38,787 bases of DNA, from the NCBI GenBank assembly GCA_002711995.1, contig PASN01000002.1, forward strand, positions 1 to 38,787, in the 5' to 3' direction. The notes below the pieces were generated by a model that did no database searches, was not told where the DNA came from, and saw only the letters and a list, made by a program, of their open reading frames with translations. Positions 9,801 through 19,048 of the stretch are shown here, piece after piece. This stretch comes from Halobacteriovoraceae bacterium. Its GTDB lineage: Bacteria > Bdellovibrionota > Bacteriovoracia > Bacteriovoracales > Bacteriovoracaceae. Made by a program: the position numbers and the translations under genes. The stretch's first letter is position 1; every line of letters starts with the position of its first letter.

Positions 9801-10314
9801 GGTCTGAATTATAATTACAGTCTGTAGCACTACTACCGTTGTTGATGATGCTTAAATCATTACAACTTACGATATCAATGTTCGGGAATCTTACTTCATT
9901 ATTATCGTCAGCGTCTGTTTCCGAATAAGCCTGTCCAAAAATTGGGAGTGCACACTTTGCGTTAGTTGCAGTTAGTTCTACTTTAGTGGCAGTGCCGTTG
10001 AGGCTAACGTTTTTTGCGACCGCACAGTAGACTTTGCCAGTCATTTTAGTTCCGCCATTGCCGTCCCAGCCTAGAACATAGAAATCCCAAGTGCCGTTTG
10101 GAACGAGCTCGTCTTTTATATTAGAATCCATGATCCTACTGAAAGACATCTTGTCGGAAACGCCGTAAAGAATTAGGCCGCCAGGAAATAGCGATGAGTT
10201 AGCAGCTGAGTTTCCAACCATGTTTCTCATGCTTACCTGGAAGTTCGCTTCTGTGTCCTGCTTAGCGGAACAACCTGCGAAAATGAATATAAAAATAAAA
10301 ACGAGATTTTTCAT
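6862..10314 (-). CDS. Giant lipoprotein with GLUG-type repeats (putative surface/adhesin-like)
   Basis: A 1150-aa exported lipoprotein. The signal peptide ends in a lipobox (IFAGC, Cys at about residue 15). Residues up to about 330 match no family I recognise. From about 330 the protein has the pattern of GLUG-motif beta-solenoid proteins: FTGTFNGNGKVI, then repeats built on GG-[ILV]-[VA]-G at roughly residues 485, 518, 551, 580, 611, 908, 938, 970 and 1001 (for example GGLVGLNEGSISDSYS and GGLVGDNQSTIRNSYS). Such repeats occur in secreted adhesins and IgA-protease-like surface proteins, so surface attachment is inferred. AGGGGA precedes the start. It is divergent from the next giant lipoprotein gene. 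Confidence 0.82.
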   Translation of the reverse strand: MKNLVFIFIFIFAGCSAKQDTEANFQVSMRNMVGNSAANSSLFPGGLILYGVSDKMSFSRIMDSNIKDELVPNGTWDFYVLGWDGNGGTKMTGKVYCAVAKNVSLNGTATKVELTATNAKCALPIFGQAYSETDADDNNEVRFPNIDIVSCNDLSIINNGSSATDCNYNSDPNSYNYTKGTARSYKIIATGFNQAGPSFNELSNSFYESSCVAVDPAGTTGGLSSGEVLGFGGSGDIDGLNIPPGSFGSKFRFKLRAYFGSENCIDTYAHKDIPLIKGAKTPKTFFNGTTKTNTMFVKTTTQDVCESRSDQTVDATGNNAPFKGGAGSDGMPFILCDGDDINEISNNYASDHFIVGRDIDMKYVDPSKIPCREGGGTMTPIGGLSVGECASESGSAATFTGTFNGNGKVIKNARVVFKELNDVGFVRTHNGAKLFYTKFEKLFIKGNRNVGLVGVANGTGDINEIKIDNAKMIGLDHDEVNLGGVVGYLAGNSRLERIHLDNVEVKNVKGGQHIGGAIGYNTTSSIVRDVFFNGRIILSPFEARHNEYVGGIVGKSAHASPVYEQLSSKGIIYGNAKTIGGIAGFLNSDLSSSYSEMGIMSTMSGPTLNIGGLVGHINKDGAQFLNSYFWGKMYADPDCGTNSRCNSLFGKFNGIAPVISTSLSHSESSGNIQSSPATTHSDFGALSGAWLVSPWENHLQPTLISEKSMCRGDALLSVDDQIDNRFGFTKEEPIIICTRAQFFDIDNRAGLYFKLGKSINLPNGGGGYSLKSHLDGNNHSIIINNVGSVVTHHPAIFNEINATGSISNLNVFGRTEKGQAILAGVNNGKINRVHVFGVNDSTEMHSSYGILAGENNGEVFNTSVYGKSKALNSFGSVAGINRGSITRTKAELGVMDNAPAAVFGGVVGHNTATGNLSESTGETYMDFVGPDRVSEVGGLVGLNEGSISDSYSKLGSTIYTPNITENVGGLVGDNQSTIRNSYSMNKVIVHQSSGHQADIGGLVGQTSIDVTSNYYLFNPLLKLDSETSISASCTGTSCFLSYSAPGFDGVTGGDILYHRSAAGRPDYMRVQSGSAGSNVMNIDLDYTISHFGDHLVAYNPSNLNVSGTLITQAFNDLPDSPELNNLLNSGDSWAEGSVYPFTPKLLHVDD

Positions 10315-10604
10315 TCATCCCCTATTCGGCATGGCCGATCAGTTTGTTTAATTTTAAATCAGCGCATGGTGATTTTTTGAAAATATTCATTTCTTCTCTG
10401 TAAATGTTCGTAAAGACTTCAATCATTAAGAAATTCAAAGTTTGGAAATATGGAGCTTGGAAGGTGTGAGTGCCTACCAATATTGGCAATGACAATAAGT
10501 ATATTGATAGTTTTCAAGGGGTTAGCATGATGTTAGTCGGCAAAAAACTCCCTATGCCATACTAAATTAAGTTCACAAAGAGCTTAATCCGAAAAGTAGA
10601 GAGC
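10315..10604. promoter_or_regulatory. 290-bp divergent control region between two giant lipoprotein genes
   Basis: This stretch holds no open frame of note. It must carry both outward promoters, but I see no strong -35/-10 pair; the AT-rich tract near 10345-10390 and the TACTAAAT near 10560 are only candidates. A short CGGC-ATG-GCCG inverted repeat lies just upstream of the minus-strand gene. Confidence 0.4.
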
Positions 10605-13600
10605 ATGATTAGTAGATCTATCTTTATATTCATTACACTGGGACTTCTGGCATCTTGTCTGCCGGAACAAGCTCCTATTAGAAATCTTGATGAAGAGCTC
10701 GCAGGAGCTGTGGATGGATCTATAGATGACTCTCCTGAAGACATCTCAACAGGAATCTCAGAGCAAAACTTTATTCAGCAGGGTGCGACTACGACCTACT
10801 CTACTTTGAATCTTTTTTCAGACTTTCAAGACAGCTTCATTATGCGTGGAGACAATGTGCATAACTACCTTAAGGATCACATTGTTGGCACGAGCAACAG
10901 ACTGTGCATGGCGCTTAATTTTCCACAAGCAAGTGGCACAGGGGCAAAGAAGGTGCTAGTCCTAGCTGCAAGAGTAAGAAACTACTTCAACAACAATTTG
11001 AATGGCAAAGAATACTTTATACAGATGGAGCCATCAAACTCCACCGCCAACATCAATGATTGTTTAAGTGTGAACCTGACAAATACTTTGCAGACAACAT
11101 TTGGAAGCAACTCCTTTGCTTTTAAGATCTCTGACGTTTGCCCTGAGTGCAATACCAATATTGCATCCTCTACCCTTAACTTCTACACCTCTGATGGATC
11201 AGAAGTTTTAGACATAGAAAAAGGAAGTTTCGGCGTGAACCTTATGCCAGAAGTTGGGAGCACTCCACCTTCAGGACTGTCATGCTCCAATGACTCTACT
11301 TGTAAAATTGAAGGCTTTAATTGTTGCATTCAAGGACAATGCGTGAATCACGGAGAAACAAGGCCTAGTGTCGATGTTAATTCTTCAAGCTATCTAAGCG
11401 CGGTTGAGCAGTTGCTGACTCGTCCAGAACTAATAGCAAACTACAGCGGCTTCTTCTATATATGCCCAGAGCTTGTTAGCACACCACCTTCCAACGGCAC
11501 AGGGGATCCAGTTGATCCTGTACAACAGTCTCAGGATTTGTTCACAGAGCTTGATGACTTGTACCACTGTATAAACCCACAAGTGGACGAAATCTCAATT
11601 TGTTCAACTTTTGTGGATATCGACACCAGCAAAATTGGCTCAGGCGGAACCACAATTAGCGCTGGAGCTGATGACATTACATTTAACAGTGTCACTCCAA
11701 CGGTGACCTCTAACAATATTGTGCAAATCGACTACGCCGGTTCCACAATTTACAAGCAGAAGCTTCTGTCTACAGGACAGGAGATTGCTCTGCCTACAGG
11801 CGCCTCTCTGTCGCCTGCAAACGATGATCTATTTAACGCTCAGTCTGCCACAGTGGATATGACGATCCCTAGCGACGCTGTAAACAGCATTTTAAAGATT
11901 GGGTATAAGGTTGATGGCACATGCGAGCGTTTAGGTTCAACCCTCGCTCGTTGTCAGAAACAATATGTTCAAGGACAAAGCAGCTCTCCAGCAAGGTCAA
12001 GCGACCACAATAGCTCCTCTTCAAACTTTAAGATTCCAGCCTACGCCAATCTTAACTACAACGTAATCGTTGAGGTAAATGGAGCTCAGATTCCTCCAGG
12101 AACGGACACTTGGAGCGTTAACACAGCATCATATGAGGTGCAGTTTAATGGCATGAGCATCTATGCCAATCAAAAAGTTGATATCACCTATTTTGTTACT
12201 AACAATGTAGACGCTTTAATGGCCTCAAAAGAGGCCGCTCAAGAACAAGTAAATATGCACTGCAAGTGCGATCCTGAAATTGGATGTAATTTAAAACCAG
12301 TGTATGAAACTCAAAATGATCAAGAAAAACTTGTTGCTTATGAATGTCTATACCCTCAACCCGACACGCCAGAGCCTCCCCTTCAAGCGACTGTATATTT
12401 AAGCTCTAAGACAGTTCCTCACAGATATTATGACGCTTCAGGAGGGCACTATGAAGTCCAGGATATGGGCGATGCCCAAGACCAAGAGGGCAATGAGTTT
12501 AAGTATCATCAGCAAAACACTCTAAAGCCTAACAATCAAGATGGGTATGTGGGCTTTAACGAGATCTATGGATCTTTTAGAAGAGATGAAATAAGCGCCA
12601 TGCCAGCAACTGTTGTGGATATTAAGAAGGGCAAGACTTATGACCTTTTTACAGATTCTGGGATCTTCTCCACTTGTCTAGACTGTGGAAACGACTACTT
12701 CTCAAATCTTCAAAAGCTCTTCCCTGGAAGCTTCCTGCATATGGGCGGTGGTTACCTTCCAGATATGGTGGAATCTAGAACAAAAGAAAATCAAGGTGAG
12801 TTTTCAAGTGTGGATTTAAAGTTTGGCAGAGCATGTTTTGTTCCTGCAACCATGATCCCTTGGACACATAAAACGAATTCGGATGTGACCCAGCAAAGAA
12901 GAGACAGACTTAAAGCTCAACACTTCCTATTTGCCAATGGCTACAACAAAGACTGGTATGGTTTTGACTACGGTTCTCTTATTGGATCTTTTGATGGGGT
13001 TAAGTGGTTCTCAATAGGAAACGAAAGAAGAATCCAGGCAAAATCAAATAAGCTATACCTGGCCATCAACGCTTACTTTGGCGACATGACTATAGACAAC
13101 TCATTTCAGGTGACTATTAATGAGACTTTGAGTGATCTTAACTCTGGCGCATCTGTCGCCCATGACACAGACAGTGATGGAGCTCAATGTCAGAAAGCGC
13201 ACTACTGCTCCACCGACAACGACTGTATGGCACAGCTTGGCTACGAATACGCTTGCGAAAGTGTGTCCGGAATAAGAACCCCATGGCCTATGTTTGACTC
13301 CAATGGAAACGAAATGTCTGGATCAAGTGACCTAAGCCTACTCTCTCTAGTGGGAGGAAGCAACGGCCAGGTGAAAAGATGTGTTTATAGAGGCGCTGGG
13401 GCGGCATGCAACAAACAACTTGCCACTATAACGGACGCCAACAGCTATAATTCAGATGATAGGGCCTCGCTTCACGCATGTTCAAGCAACACTTATTGCG
13501 CTGACTTCTCTGAAGCAAGGTTTAATGATCGAATCTCAAGATACGGCAGAACTCCTGCAACTCAAAACAACTACAGCTTCATTACGGACGTTCTAGGCCT

Positions 13601-15731
13601 AGGAGACACCTTTGGTCTTGGAGCAAGACAGATAGGAAGGCCTTTAAAATTCTATGGCGATTCACTTCCTCCATCTGGAGTAAAGTCTCACTTGGAGTCT
13701 TTAAGAGTGAATGGCCTTTGTGTTCCAGGGAAAGACCCTCAAGGGGCGCAAAATATTGGAGATTTAAATTCAATTTTTGGAACTAGACTTGCTGACAAGG
13801 CGTTGGGCATCGGAAGAACTTATCCAGATGACGTTCTTCAAGACCCTGCCTACTATGCGGCATGTCCAGCGGTCGATAGTGATGGCAACTTTACTCACAC
13901 AGAAAATCTTACTCAGAACTTAAATAGTCATGCGCCTGGCTCCCACGCAGTCAACGCAAGTGCTCAAAACATGTCCACAAACGCTTTAGATGTTCCAAGC
14001 TTTGCTGATCTAGACCTTTTTAATGACAGCTCTGCCACGATGAATAAGCTAGGAGTTCAAAAGGCCGCATGTTTAAGAGCTCCAGGAGCAAGCTGTTTTA
14101 CCGATATGGACTGCTCTCCCAACAAGTTTATAGGACAAAAGGTTCGCTCAATAGCAAGCTTTGGAACAGACCTAAACAAAGCAGAACAAAACTTCTGGAA
14201 AGAGGAGCTTGTGTGCGCAAACTCTCAAGAGAGATACCTAACAGGATCAATATACCCTAATCCAAGCTATGAGCTTTTTGAGCATAAGTGTTGTAGAGAG
14301 CTTGGAAAAGACTTCACCTACTCTTCCCAAAGACATATGGAGAGCGACTTTGAAGTTGTTCAGGGAGACGACCCATCTGGCGCCATTGTCCTTCCAGGGG
14401 TGAATCAGGATATCAACAGTCCACAAAGATATTCAAGAACACACACAGTTTACGACAAGCTAATAAATGAGCGCTCAACTCACGCTCCTCTATACGCTCC
14501 AGGAAAGACAAGAACCAATATCGTAAATTACGACTCTCTTTCGGAGCTTCTTCAATACAATACCCTGCATACGAACAACTCTAGAATGTGTTGTACTGGA
14601 CATTGGGTAAGAAACTTTGCAGGTGGCTCTGAAGACTCAAACGGAGGACACAAGTTCTCAGGAGCCACTCAACAGAACATTCCAAAGGAAACCTTCAAAA
14701 CCTTGGCATGGCTTGGAAATAAAGAGGTTCCAGGCCCTGACAATGATTTTGAAAACTACGACCCAGCATCTTTAAGATTTTTCTGTAATGGGCAAGATTA
14801 CGCAACAAGTGATTGTGAAATTAAACATATTCCTGAGGCAAGCTCAGAGGAAACAAAGTTTCTTGATTGGTTTGGAAAGTTTGAGCTTGTAGGAATTCCA
14901 CAAGTCCTTATTGAAACAAACGATGAAATCTTTAGAGATGTTGCAGATCCAATTACCATTACTCGCGACACTGAAGATTCAAACAACTCAGTGACTGATG
15001 ACAATGGAGAGGTTCTTCACCAACAGTCCCCTATAGCCTCTTTAAAAAGACCTGTGCCCAACACAATCAAAGATGTGTTCTCTGCAGATCCAAAGTACCA
15101 AGGAATCCCAGACGCTCAAGTCAATGGCAAGCAGTACTATTCTGCCGCTAGCTATGACAACCTTGAAGTAGACAGCGGTAAACTCAAGAAAGTCTTCTCT
15201 GAAGACTCTTTCGCATGCTGCATGCCTACAGGTGTGGAAGTTGATGGATCTATGCCAAACAGTCAGTGTTGCACAGGCCAAGTGAATACTGATGATGAGG
15301 GTGTTTCTAGATGTTGCCTTAATGACTTTAGCGATGTGAGTGTTTACACAAATAGATATGTATCAAGCGAAGGAGCCACAATAAATGGAAATCCTATAAG
15401 CGACAATGATATCGACAAGCTTACAGGCTATATAAGAAAAGAAATTGTTCTTGAGATGGCATCAAGCATGTGCTGCTCAGGCAAGGCCGCATACGGCGTT
15501 GCAATCGGAAACTACTACATCCCTATGGATGGTGGTGGCAAGATTGAGGGCGCAAAAACCAGACGCTGGCTATACAAAGAAGATCTAGACAACGCCACAG
15601 GTGTTGGTGGAGCTGCCACGTTCTATGATGCAGGCCTAAAGTGGAACAACCATGTATACTGCATCCCTGCAGATATGGATCCAGGCCAAGGCTCAGGCGA
15701 CGGCGGCGGAAGCGGCACGATTCAAAACTAA
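10605..15731 (+). CDS. Very large Cys-rich lipoprotein of unknown function (1708 aa)
   Basis: I do not recognise a family. A signal peptide ends in the lipobox LLASC (Cys about residue 18), so it should be lipid-anchored in the outer or inner membrane and face the periplasm or the outside. It is rich in cysteines in two styles: C-x(2-4)-D-x-D/S-x-C segments (CSNDSTC, CSTDNDC, CFTDMDC), and at least seven vicinal pairs near residues 240, 1228, 1328, 1537, 1554, 1569 and 1622, three of them as CC[ST]G. These suggest many disulfides or metal contacts. The C-terminus is Gly/Asp/Ser-rich. An AGAGAG site precedes the ATG. The stop overlaps the uppP stop by 4 bases. Other conserved partners are not evident. 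Confidence 0.75.
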   Translation: MISRSIFIFITLGLLASCLPEQAPIRNLDEELAGAVDGSIDDSPEDISTGISEQNFIQQGATTTYSTLNLFSDFQDSFIMRGDNVHNYLKDHIVGTSNRLCMALNFPQASGTGAKKVLVLAARVRNYFNNNLNGKEYFIQMEPSNSTANINDCLSVNLTNTLQTTFGSNSFAFKISDVCPECNTNIASSTLNFYTSDGSEVLDIEKGSFGVNLMPEVGSTPPSGLSCSNDSTCKIEGFNCCIQGQCVNHGETRPSVDVNSSSYLSAVEQLLTRPELIANYSGFFYICPELVSTPPSNGTGDPVDPVQQSQDLFTELDDLYHCINPQVDEISICSTFVDIDTSKIGSGGTTISAGADDITFNSVTPTVTSNNIVQIDYAGSTIYKQKLLSTGQEIALPTGASLSPANDDLFNAQSATVDMTIPSDAVNSILKIGYKVDGTCERLGSTLARCQKQYVQGQSSSPARSSDHNSSSSNFKIPAYANLNYNVIVEVNGAQIPPGTDTWSVNTASYEVQFNGMSIYANQKVDITYFVTNNVDALMASKEAAQEQVNMHCKCDPEIGCNLKPVYETQNDQEKLVAYECLYPQPDTPEPPLQATVYLSSKTVPHRYYDASGGHYEVQDMGDAQDQEGNEFKYHQQNTLKPNNQDGYVGFNEIYGSFRRDEISAMPATVVDIKKGKTYDLFTDSGIFSTCLDCGNDYFSNLQKLFPGSFLHMGGGYLPDMVESRTKENQGEFSSVDLKFGRACFVPATMIPWTHKTNSDVTQQRRDRLKAQHFLFANGYNKDWYGFDYGSLIGSFDGVKWFSIGNERRIQAKSNKLYLAINAYFGDMTIDNSFQVTINETLSDLNSGASVAHDTDSDGAQCQKAHYCSTDNDCMAQLGYEYACESVSGIRTPWPMFDSNGNEMSGSSDLSLLSLVGGSNGQVKRCVYRGAGAACNKQLATITDANSYNSDDRASLHACSSNTYCADFSEARFNDRISRYGRTPATQNNYSFITDVLGLGDTFGLGARQIGRPLKFYGDSLPPSGVKSHLESLRVNGLCVPGKDPQGAQNIGDLNSIFGTRLADKALGIGRTYPDDVLQDPAYYAACPAVDSDGNFTHTENLTQNLNSHAPGSHAVNASAQNMSTNALDVPSFADLDLFNDSSATMNKLGVQKAACLRAPGASCFTDMDCSPNKFIGQKVRSIASFGTDLNKAEQNFWKEELVCANSQERYLTGSIYPNPSYELFEHKCCRELGKDFTYSSQRHMESDFEVVQGDDPSGAIVLPGVNQDINSPQRYSRTHTVYDKLINERSTHAPLYAPGKTRTNIVNYDSLSELLQYNTLHTNNSRMCCTGHWVRNFAGGSEDSNGGHKFSGATQQNIPKETFKTLAWLGNKEVPGPDNDFENYDPASLRFFCNGQDYATSDCEIKHIPEASSEETKFLDWFGKFELVGIPQVLIETNDEIFRDVADPITITRDTEDSNNSVTDDNGEVLHQQSPIASLKRPVPNTIKDVFSADPKYQGIPDAQVNGKQYYSAASYDNLEVDSGKLKKVFSEDSFACCMPTGVEVDGSMPNSQCCTGQVNTDDEGVSRCCLNDFSDVSVYTNRYVSSEGATINGNPISDNDIDKLTGYIRKEIVLEMASSMCCSGKAAYGVAIGNYYIPMDGGGKIEGAKTRRWLYKEDLDNATGVGGAATFYDAGLKWNNHVYCIPADMDPGQGSGDGGGSGTIQN

Positions 15732-16543
15732 ATATTGCCCAGAGACAATATAATCACTCCTAGAATGATTCTATAAATGGTGTAAATTCCCAATCCTACC
15801 TTAGCAAGAAACTTCAAAAAGTAATGGATCGTTAAGATGCCAATGATGAAGCTCACGGTAACACCAATAGCGATATGCCAAACATTAACCATTGCCATGG
15901 CCGACTGCTCGCTGGTAAGGATGTCTTTACCTTTGTAAAGGATACTCGCAAAGATTATTGGAAGTGAAAGTAGAAAAGAAAATCTTGAGGCCTCAAGGCG
16001 TGACAGCCCTGCCACTCTTCCAGCAGTAATAGTTATTCCAGATCGGCTAACCCCAGGAAAGATTGCTAAGGACTGAGACGCTCCAACAAGAAGAGATATC
16101 TTAGATTGAGATGAAGTCTCCATAGAAAGACCTTTTGGTATCTTTCTATCGGCCAAGTACATGAGAATGCCAAAAAAGATCAAATTAAATGCTATGAATA
16201 GAGAGTTTCGGCCATAGTCCAGAGCAAAGTCTTTTATTGCCAAGATAAGAACAACACTAGTAATTGTCGCAATGGTGAAGTTAACAGCAAAAAGCTTATC
16301 CACGCTATAGGGGTCTTTTCTAATAAAATCGCCAAGTCCCTTAAAAAGCCTGATCACATCTCTTTTGAAGTATACAAGAATCGCCAAGGCAGTTCCCAAG
16401 TGCATCATAAGATCAAAGAACACACCTGGGTCCTTAAGCTCGAAAAAGAAAGGAATTAGCGCCAAATGCCCACTTGAGCTAATTGGAAGAAATTCAGTTA
16501 TACCTTGAACAAGGCCGTAAAATAGTGCCCACCACTCTGTCAT
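15728..16543 (-). CDS. uppP: Undecaprenyl-diphosphate phosphatase UppP/BacA
   Basis: An integral membrane enzyme that dephosphorylates undecaprenyl diphosphate to recycle the lipid carrier for peptidoglycan and surface polysaccharides; overexpression gives bacitracin resistance. The 271 aa match the family's usual length and about eight membrane segments. Both signature regions are present: GLVQGITEFLPISSSGH at residues 10-26 (with catalytic Glu17 and His26 by homology) and FPGVSRSGITITAG in the second half, with the conserved Arg. The start codon overlaps the stop of the FHA-RDD gene (TAATG), implying translational coupling. It ends in TAG, showing that TAG is a normal stop in this genome. 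Confidence 0.96.
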   Translation of the reverse strand: MTEWWALFYGLVQGITEFLPISSSGHLALIPFFFELKDPGVFFDLMMHLGTALAILVYFKRDVIRLFKGLGDFIRKDPYSVDKLFAVNFTIATITSVVLILAIKDFALDYGRNSLFIAFNLIFFGILMYLADRKIPKGLSMETSSQSKISLLVGASQSLAIFPGVSRSGITITAGRVAGLSRLEASRFSFLLSLPIIFASILYKGKDILTSEQSAMAMVNVWHIAIGVTVSFIIGILTIHYFLKFLAKVGLGIYTIYRIILGVIILSLGNI

Positions 16544-18849
16544 TATATTACTCCAACGCTGCTGATACCGAAGAAGTCCATATCCTTCTCCTTTAAGGCC
16601 AAAATCAAGTCTGAAAGGTTCTGTGAAAGCTTGTCAGAGATCTTCTCAGGAAGGCCTAAAGACTTTGCATTCTTAGAAAGTAGCTGAAGCACATCGCTTG
16701 CAGACTTTATAACTCTTCTTTGCATCTGATCATCTCCCCTCTCAAAGGCGAGCTTGGACATCTCAAAGTATTGTCCATAAACGGATTGAAAAAGTCCCAA
16801 TACAAGATCACTCTGTTCTTTGAGCTCCTTTGAGGTGAGAAGATCAACAAATGCAAGAAGACGATCTTCGCTCACATCATCAACCTTGCTATTGAAGGCC
16901 ATCAGTTGATAAGTATCCACTCGCTCATTCGATGGATATGAAACTTGATATAGCCTAGTCTTTTTATTGTTAATAGGAAGAAACTTAACTCGTTCCATGC
17001 GACCTTGTTTGTAAGTCGCCACAAGGGCCAAAGAATCACCTACCTGGCCAAAAGATAGCTTATTAGGTTTCTGTCCCAAAAGAGCAATAACTTTATCTTT
17101 AAAGTCTAAATACGAGCCAAGGAAAGGTCCTGACCTTTCAATTGTTGTTATAATTGAATCAACACTCATATCGCCAAGAGAGAAGGCCGTTTCAGTAAGC
17201 CTCTGCAACTCACTTACAATTGTCTCTTGAGGAAAGATTCTAGATTTAAAGTTTTTATTAGTGTTGCTTACATCATTTACCAGTTGTGAGATTGCCGGAT
17301 ACCTTGTAGAGGCCAAAGGATTGGCCATAACAAAATCTTCCAAGAACACACCTAGGTCCAACTCTTTTAAAATTGCAAGCTTTAGCTCCTCACCCTCTTT
17401 GCCAATAAAGCTTAGTGTGGGGTCCAGGGTTAGTCTGCCCTTTCTTCTTGAAAATTTAAAGTTTGGCAAAGCGTAGTCTACTTGATCTGCAGGATAGCTC
17501 ATTTTGAAGAACTTGGAGTTCACTGCCTGGTCGCCTGGAGTGTATGCTGCAAGTTTAACAGTTTTAAGCGTGCTCACTCTCATAGGAGTCGGAGTTTCAA
17601 GACCTCTAAATAGCGGACTCACAAAAAATAAAGTCACCAGAACAGGAGTGAAAACAACTATCGATAAGAGGGATACAAGATTGGATGGTGTCCTAAGTCT
17701 AGTAAAAGAAATGACCTCTTTAAATGACCTTTTAGAGAATAGAGTTGTGAAGTCTAAAATGAAAAACAACGGCAATAGCGCAAACCCTACCACACTTCTT
17801 ACAATTGAAAGAAATCTCTTTGGCAAAAACTCCCCATGCGCCCTAATGCCTGCAAGGGTCTGCCCTAGGGTTTGACCAAAGATAATCGAGCTTATAAATC
17901 TAGAAATCATTACAAGGATTGCAATCTGAAAATAAAAAGAAAAACCTCCGCCAAAGAAAGCTGTTATGGCCTCAGCAATTTGCTGAAGGGCCGGAACGAA
18001 CTCAAAGGCCATTTGAAGCATAGGCACAAATACAAGCTCGTGCAATGGGAGAAGCATTTGAAAAATCGCCCCAGGTAGCCCTTCCACAATGTCATTAAAC
18101 TCAGTAAAGTTTGAAAAGAGATTGTAGATAATTCCCACAATCAAAATATCAAAGCTCATCCCAAATATTCTGATAACCGCATTGGATGAATCAGTTGGTC
18201 TATCTGCAAATGCGGCCACTTCTTTTTTGGGTGCTTCGGTTATGGGAGAGGGTTCTTGATATTCTTGATTCTCTTCTTCCAGGTTGCTAAGGGACTCTTC
18301 AAGGTTTAGTGAGGATGCAGTGGCCTCATCTGGAACAGCTGGGACTTCCTCATCTTCTCCTTGAGGAATTTCAGGAGTAAATTCTTTAGGTGCGGGCTCT
18401 TCAGTCTCACTTTTAAGTGGAGAGGCTTCTTCCTCTTCCTTTATGGCATGATCCTCGACTATACTTGATGCTACTTCCTCTCGTTTGACGACTTTACACT
18501 TAAGTTCACCAAGTCTTATTTTGTCCTTAGGGTCCATGATAATCATTTTCCCAGTCGGTATCTTTTTATTATTTATAAACGTCCCAGTGGAGCCACCATG
18601 ATCTATCACAGAAAGCACCCCCTGGTTCAAAAGAAATGAACAGTGCTTAGGGGCAATGCCCTCATGCTTTATTAAGGCCTCACCCTCCTCAGATCCCACA
18701 GCTAAGGAATTGTCCAACTCAAAAATAGGCTGGCCGGAAGCGTCGGGGAACTCCAAATAAAATTTGGTTACAGACTCTTCACTTTTCAGATCCGGGCTGC
18801 CAACAATGGTAGGCGATTCGTTTTTCCTAAACAAGTCTCTAAGGGCCAT
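16543..18849 (-). CDS. FHA-RDD fusion membrane protein, coupled to uppP
   Basis: A 768-aa protein with three parts. Residues about 30-120 form an FHA phosphothreonine-binding domain with IAPKHCSF and DHGGSTGTFIN (residues 65-92). A long acidic linker (about 125-215) follows, with no predicted fold. Residues about 222-415 form an RDD-type membrane region that keeps the expected R, D and GQTLGQTLAG motifs. The C-terminal 350 residues have no recognised domain and probably lie outside the cytoplasmic membrane. It is the first gene of a two-gene unit with uppP. The fusion suggests that a phosphorylated protein in the cytoplasm is linked to an envelope process, possibly lipid-carrier recycling; that link is inference. 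Confidence 0.8.
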   Translation of the reverse strand: MALRDLFRKNESPTIVGSPDLKSEESVTKFYLEFPDASGQPIFELDNSLAVGSEEGEALIKHEGIAPKHCSFLLNQGVLSVIDHGGSTGTFINNKKIPTGKMIIMDPKDKIRLGELKCKVVKREEVASSIVEDHAIKEEEEASPLKSETEEPAPKEFTPEIPQGEDEEVPAVPDEATASSLNLEESLSNLEEENQEYQEPSPITEAPKKEVAAFADRPTDSSNAVIRIFGMSFDILIVGIIYNLFSNFTEFNDIVEGLPGAIFQMLLPLHELVFVPMLQMAFEFVPALQQIAEAITAFFGGGFSFYFQIAILVMISRFISSIIFGQTLGQTLAGIRAHGEFLPKRFLSIVRSVVGFALLPLFFILDFTTLFSKRSFKEVISFTRLRTPSNLVSLLSIVVFTPVLVTLFFVSPLFRGLETPTPMRVSTLKTVKLAAYTPGDQAVNSKFFKMSYPADQVDYALPNFKFSRRKGRLTLDPTLSFIGKEGEELKLAILKELDLGVFLEDFVMANPLASTRYPAISQLVNDVSNTNKNFKSRIFPQETIVSELQRLTETAFSLGDMSVDSIITTIERSGPFLGSYLDFKDKVIALLGQKPNKLSFGQVGDSLALVATYKQGRMERVKFLPINNKKTRLYQVSYPSNERVDTYQLMAFNSKVDDVSEDRLLAFVDLLTSKELKEQSDLVLGLFQSVYGQYFEMSKLAFERGDDQMQRRVIKSASDVLQLLSKNAKSLGLPEKISDKLSQNLSDLILALKEKDMDFFGISSVGVI

Positions 18850-18929
18850 GATTTCTCGCTATTTTTTAAATGATTACACTTATTTAGTTTATCTCAACGA
18901 CTCATTTTGCCAAGACTATTGTGTCCTCA

Positions 18930-18959
18930 TTACCTGACTTTTGCGCACGCCTATATAAT
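18930..18959 (+). promoter_or_regulatory. Candidate promoter of the exported coiled-coil/protease gene run
   Basis: TATAAT at 18954-18959 is a consensus -10. The best -35 at acceptable distance, TTACCT at 18930-18935 (18-base spacer), is weak. It lies about 90 bases before the start of the 1042-aa protein, in the 199-bp divergent gap. Confidence 0.4.
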
Positions 18960-19048
18960 TAAAATAACAAAATCAGACGACTAATTAATATTTCAAAGAG
19001 TTATAGCCGATATGTAGATTGAAAAGCTGACTGAACGAGGATTAAAGC

